DNA from: Bdellovibrionales bacterium
Lineage (GTDB): Bacteria > Bdellovibrionota > Bdellovibrionia > Bdellovibrionales > Bdellovibrionaceae
Assembly (NCBI GenBank): GCA_027320785.1
Contig: DAHVKR010000107.1
Coordinates: forward strand, 1 to 5,644
Length of the DNA: 5,644 bases
Direction: 5' to 3'
Under the pieces are notes generated by a model, which was not told where the DNA came from, did not search any database, and saw only the letters and a list, made by a program, of their open reading frames with translations. Each line of letters opens with the position of its first letter. The first letter of the stretch is position 1. The position numbers and the translations under genes are program-made. Of this stretch, positions 4,928-5,644 are shown in pieces.

Positions 4928-5644
4928 GAAGTTTAACCGAAGAAACTCTCAGTGAGGCTCGCCAGTACTTTATCGAAGGACAGTACAAATTAGCAGAGCC
5001 TCTTTTGGAACAACTCCTATTACAAAACTTAAAAAATCCTGAGATATATCAAATGCTCGCGACTCTTTACTACGATCGCGGACAATTCAACAAAGCCATT
5101 AAAACTTTTCGCCGCGCTCTTGAGATCGACCCTCACTACACTGATGCGAGCGTAGGGCTTTCTATTATTTTAAATGATTTAGGCCGCTATGATGAAGGGC
5201 AAAAAGTTTTCCAAGAAGCTCGTAAGATTTTAGATCAGCAGAAAAAACCTAATCTCAGCTTTTTGGATGAGACCATTTCTAAAAAACACGAGGAAATTGC
5301 TGACCTTTATTCTCAATCTCGATCTTGGTCAGAGGCCCTAGACAACCTTCAAAAAGCCTTACAACTCACACCCCAAAGACGCGTCAATCTTGGCGTTAAG
5401 ATGGCTGAGGCCTATATTCGCTTAGGGGAATCTCTTAAGGCTATTCGTGAACTCAGAGAGGTTCTTTTTATTGATTCCGAGTGCGTCCCCGCCCGCATTA
5501 AGCTGGCCGAGCTCTATTCTCGAACAAATCGAGTTGCTGAAGCTCGAGATCAGTGGGAATCTATTTTAGTCACGGATCCTCAAAATCAAGAGGCTCGTGA
5601 GCAATTAAAAAAATTAAAAGGTTCGCAACGCAGTTTACTGGAAA
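4924..5644 (+). CDS. Multi-TPR protein, partial (continues beyond the window)
   Basis: A GTG at 4924 overlaps the bamD TGA (GTGA), with AAAGGA about 8 bases upstream, and the frame is open for 240 codons to the window end. The product is almost entirely TPR repeats. The clearest is at ~38-70 (IYQMLATLYYDRGQFNKAIKTFRRALEIDP in two short blocks); others lie at ~7-36, 74-104, 122-150, 154-184 and 187-219. No signal peptide, lipobox or membrane helix is seen in the visible part, so this portion is probably cytoplasmic. TPRs form helical scaffolds for protein-protein contacts, and no enzymatic domain is visible. The tight coupling to bamD suggests co-expression with envelope assembly functions, but no specific family could be recognised. 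The missing C-terminus may carry further repeats or another domain. Confidence 0.85.
   Translation, partial: MRSLTEETLSEARQYFIEGQYKLAEPLLEQLLLQNLKNPEIYQMLATLYYDRGQFNKAIKTFRRALEIDPHYTDASVGLSIILNDLGRYDEGQKVFQEARKILDQQKKPNLSFLDETISKKHEEIADLYSQSRSWSEALDNLQKALQLTPQRRVNLGVKMAEAYIRLGESLKAIRELREVLFIDSECVPARIKLAELYSRTNRVAEARDQWESILVTDPQNQEAREQLKKLKGSQRSLLE

Overview
The window looks like chromosomal DNA of a Gram-negative bacterium, most likely a Bdellovibrio-like or other former deltaproteobacterium. It has a BamD outer-membrane lipoprotein, a BatE-like TPR/SH3 protein and an arginine N-succinyltransferase-like gene, with mixed start codons (ATG, GTG, TTG) and tightly packed genes. The taxonomic placement is inferred from gene content and protein flavour only. 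No rRNA, tRNA, insertion sequence or CRISPR array is visible.

The layout is two divergent operons separated by 55 bp (3341-3395). The leftward operon (3340 down to position 1) encodes, in transcription order, a class III PLP aminotransferase, an M20 zinc amidohydrolase and the N-terminal part of an AstA-type arginine/ornithine N-succinyltransferase. The first two abut with no gap and the last two overlap by 4 bases. Together they suggest succinylated (or otherwise acylated) arginine/ornithine metabolism: AstA acylates the alpha-amine, the aminotransferase removes the terminal amine, and the M20 enzyme could strip the acyl group. AstB- and AstD-type genes, if present, would lie outside the window. 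An 8+8 bp inverted repeat with TGAAT/ATTCA half-sites covers the aminotransferase start codon.

The left 200 bp are abnormal. AstA similarity stops in frame at about position 198, AstA-like fragments then seem to appear in the other two frames, and the last 99 bases are a low-complexity tract with no A on the + strand. This looks most like a degraded contig end, although a decayed gene is possible.

The rightward operon (3396 to the right edge) holds three TPR-containing proteins: a BatE-like protein (TPR, two membrane helices, bacterial SH3), the BamD lipoprotein of the BAM complex, and a soluble multi-TPR protein cut by the window end. A near-consensus sigma-70 promoter sits directly in front of the most likely bamD start. 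The main points for follow-up are the variant AST-like cluster with an Asp-to-Glu change in the M20 metal site, the start-codon dyad, the bamD promoter and start geometry, and the broken astA end.
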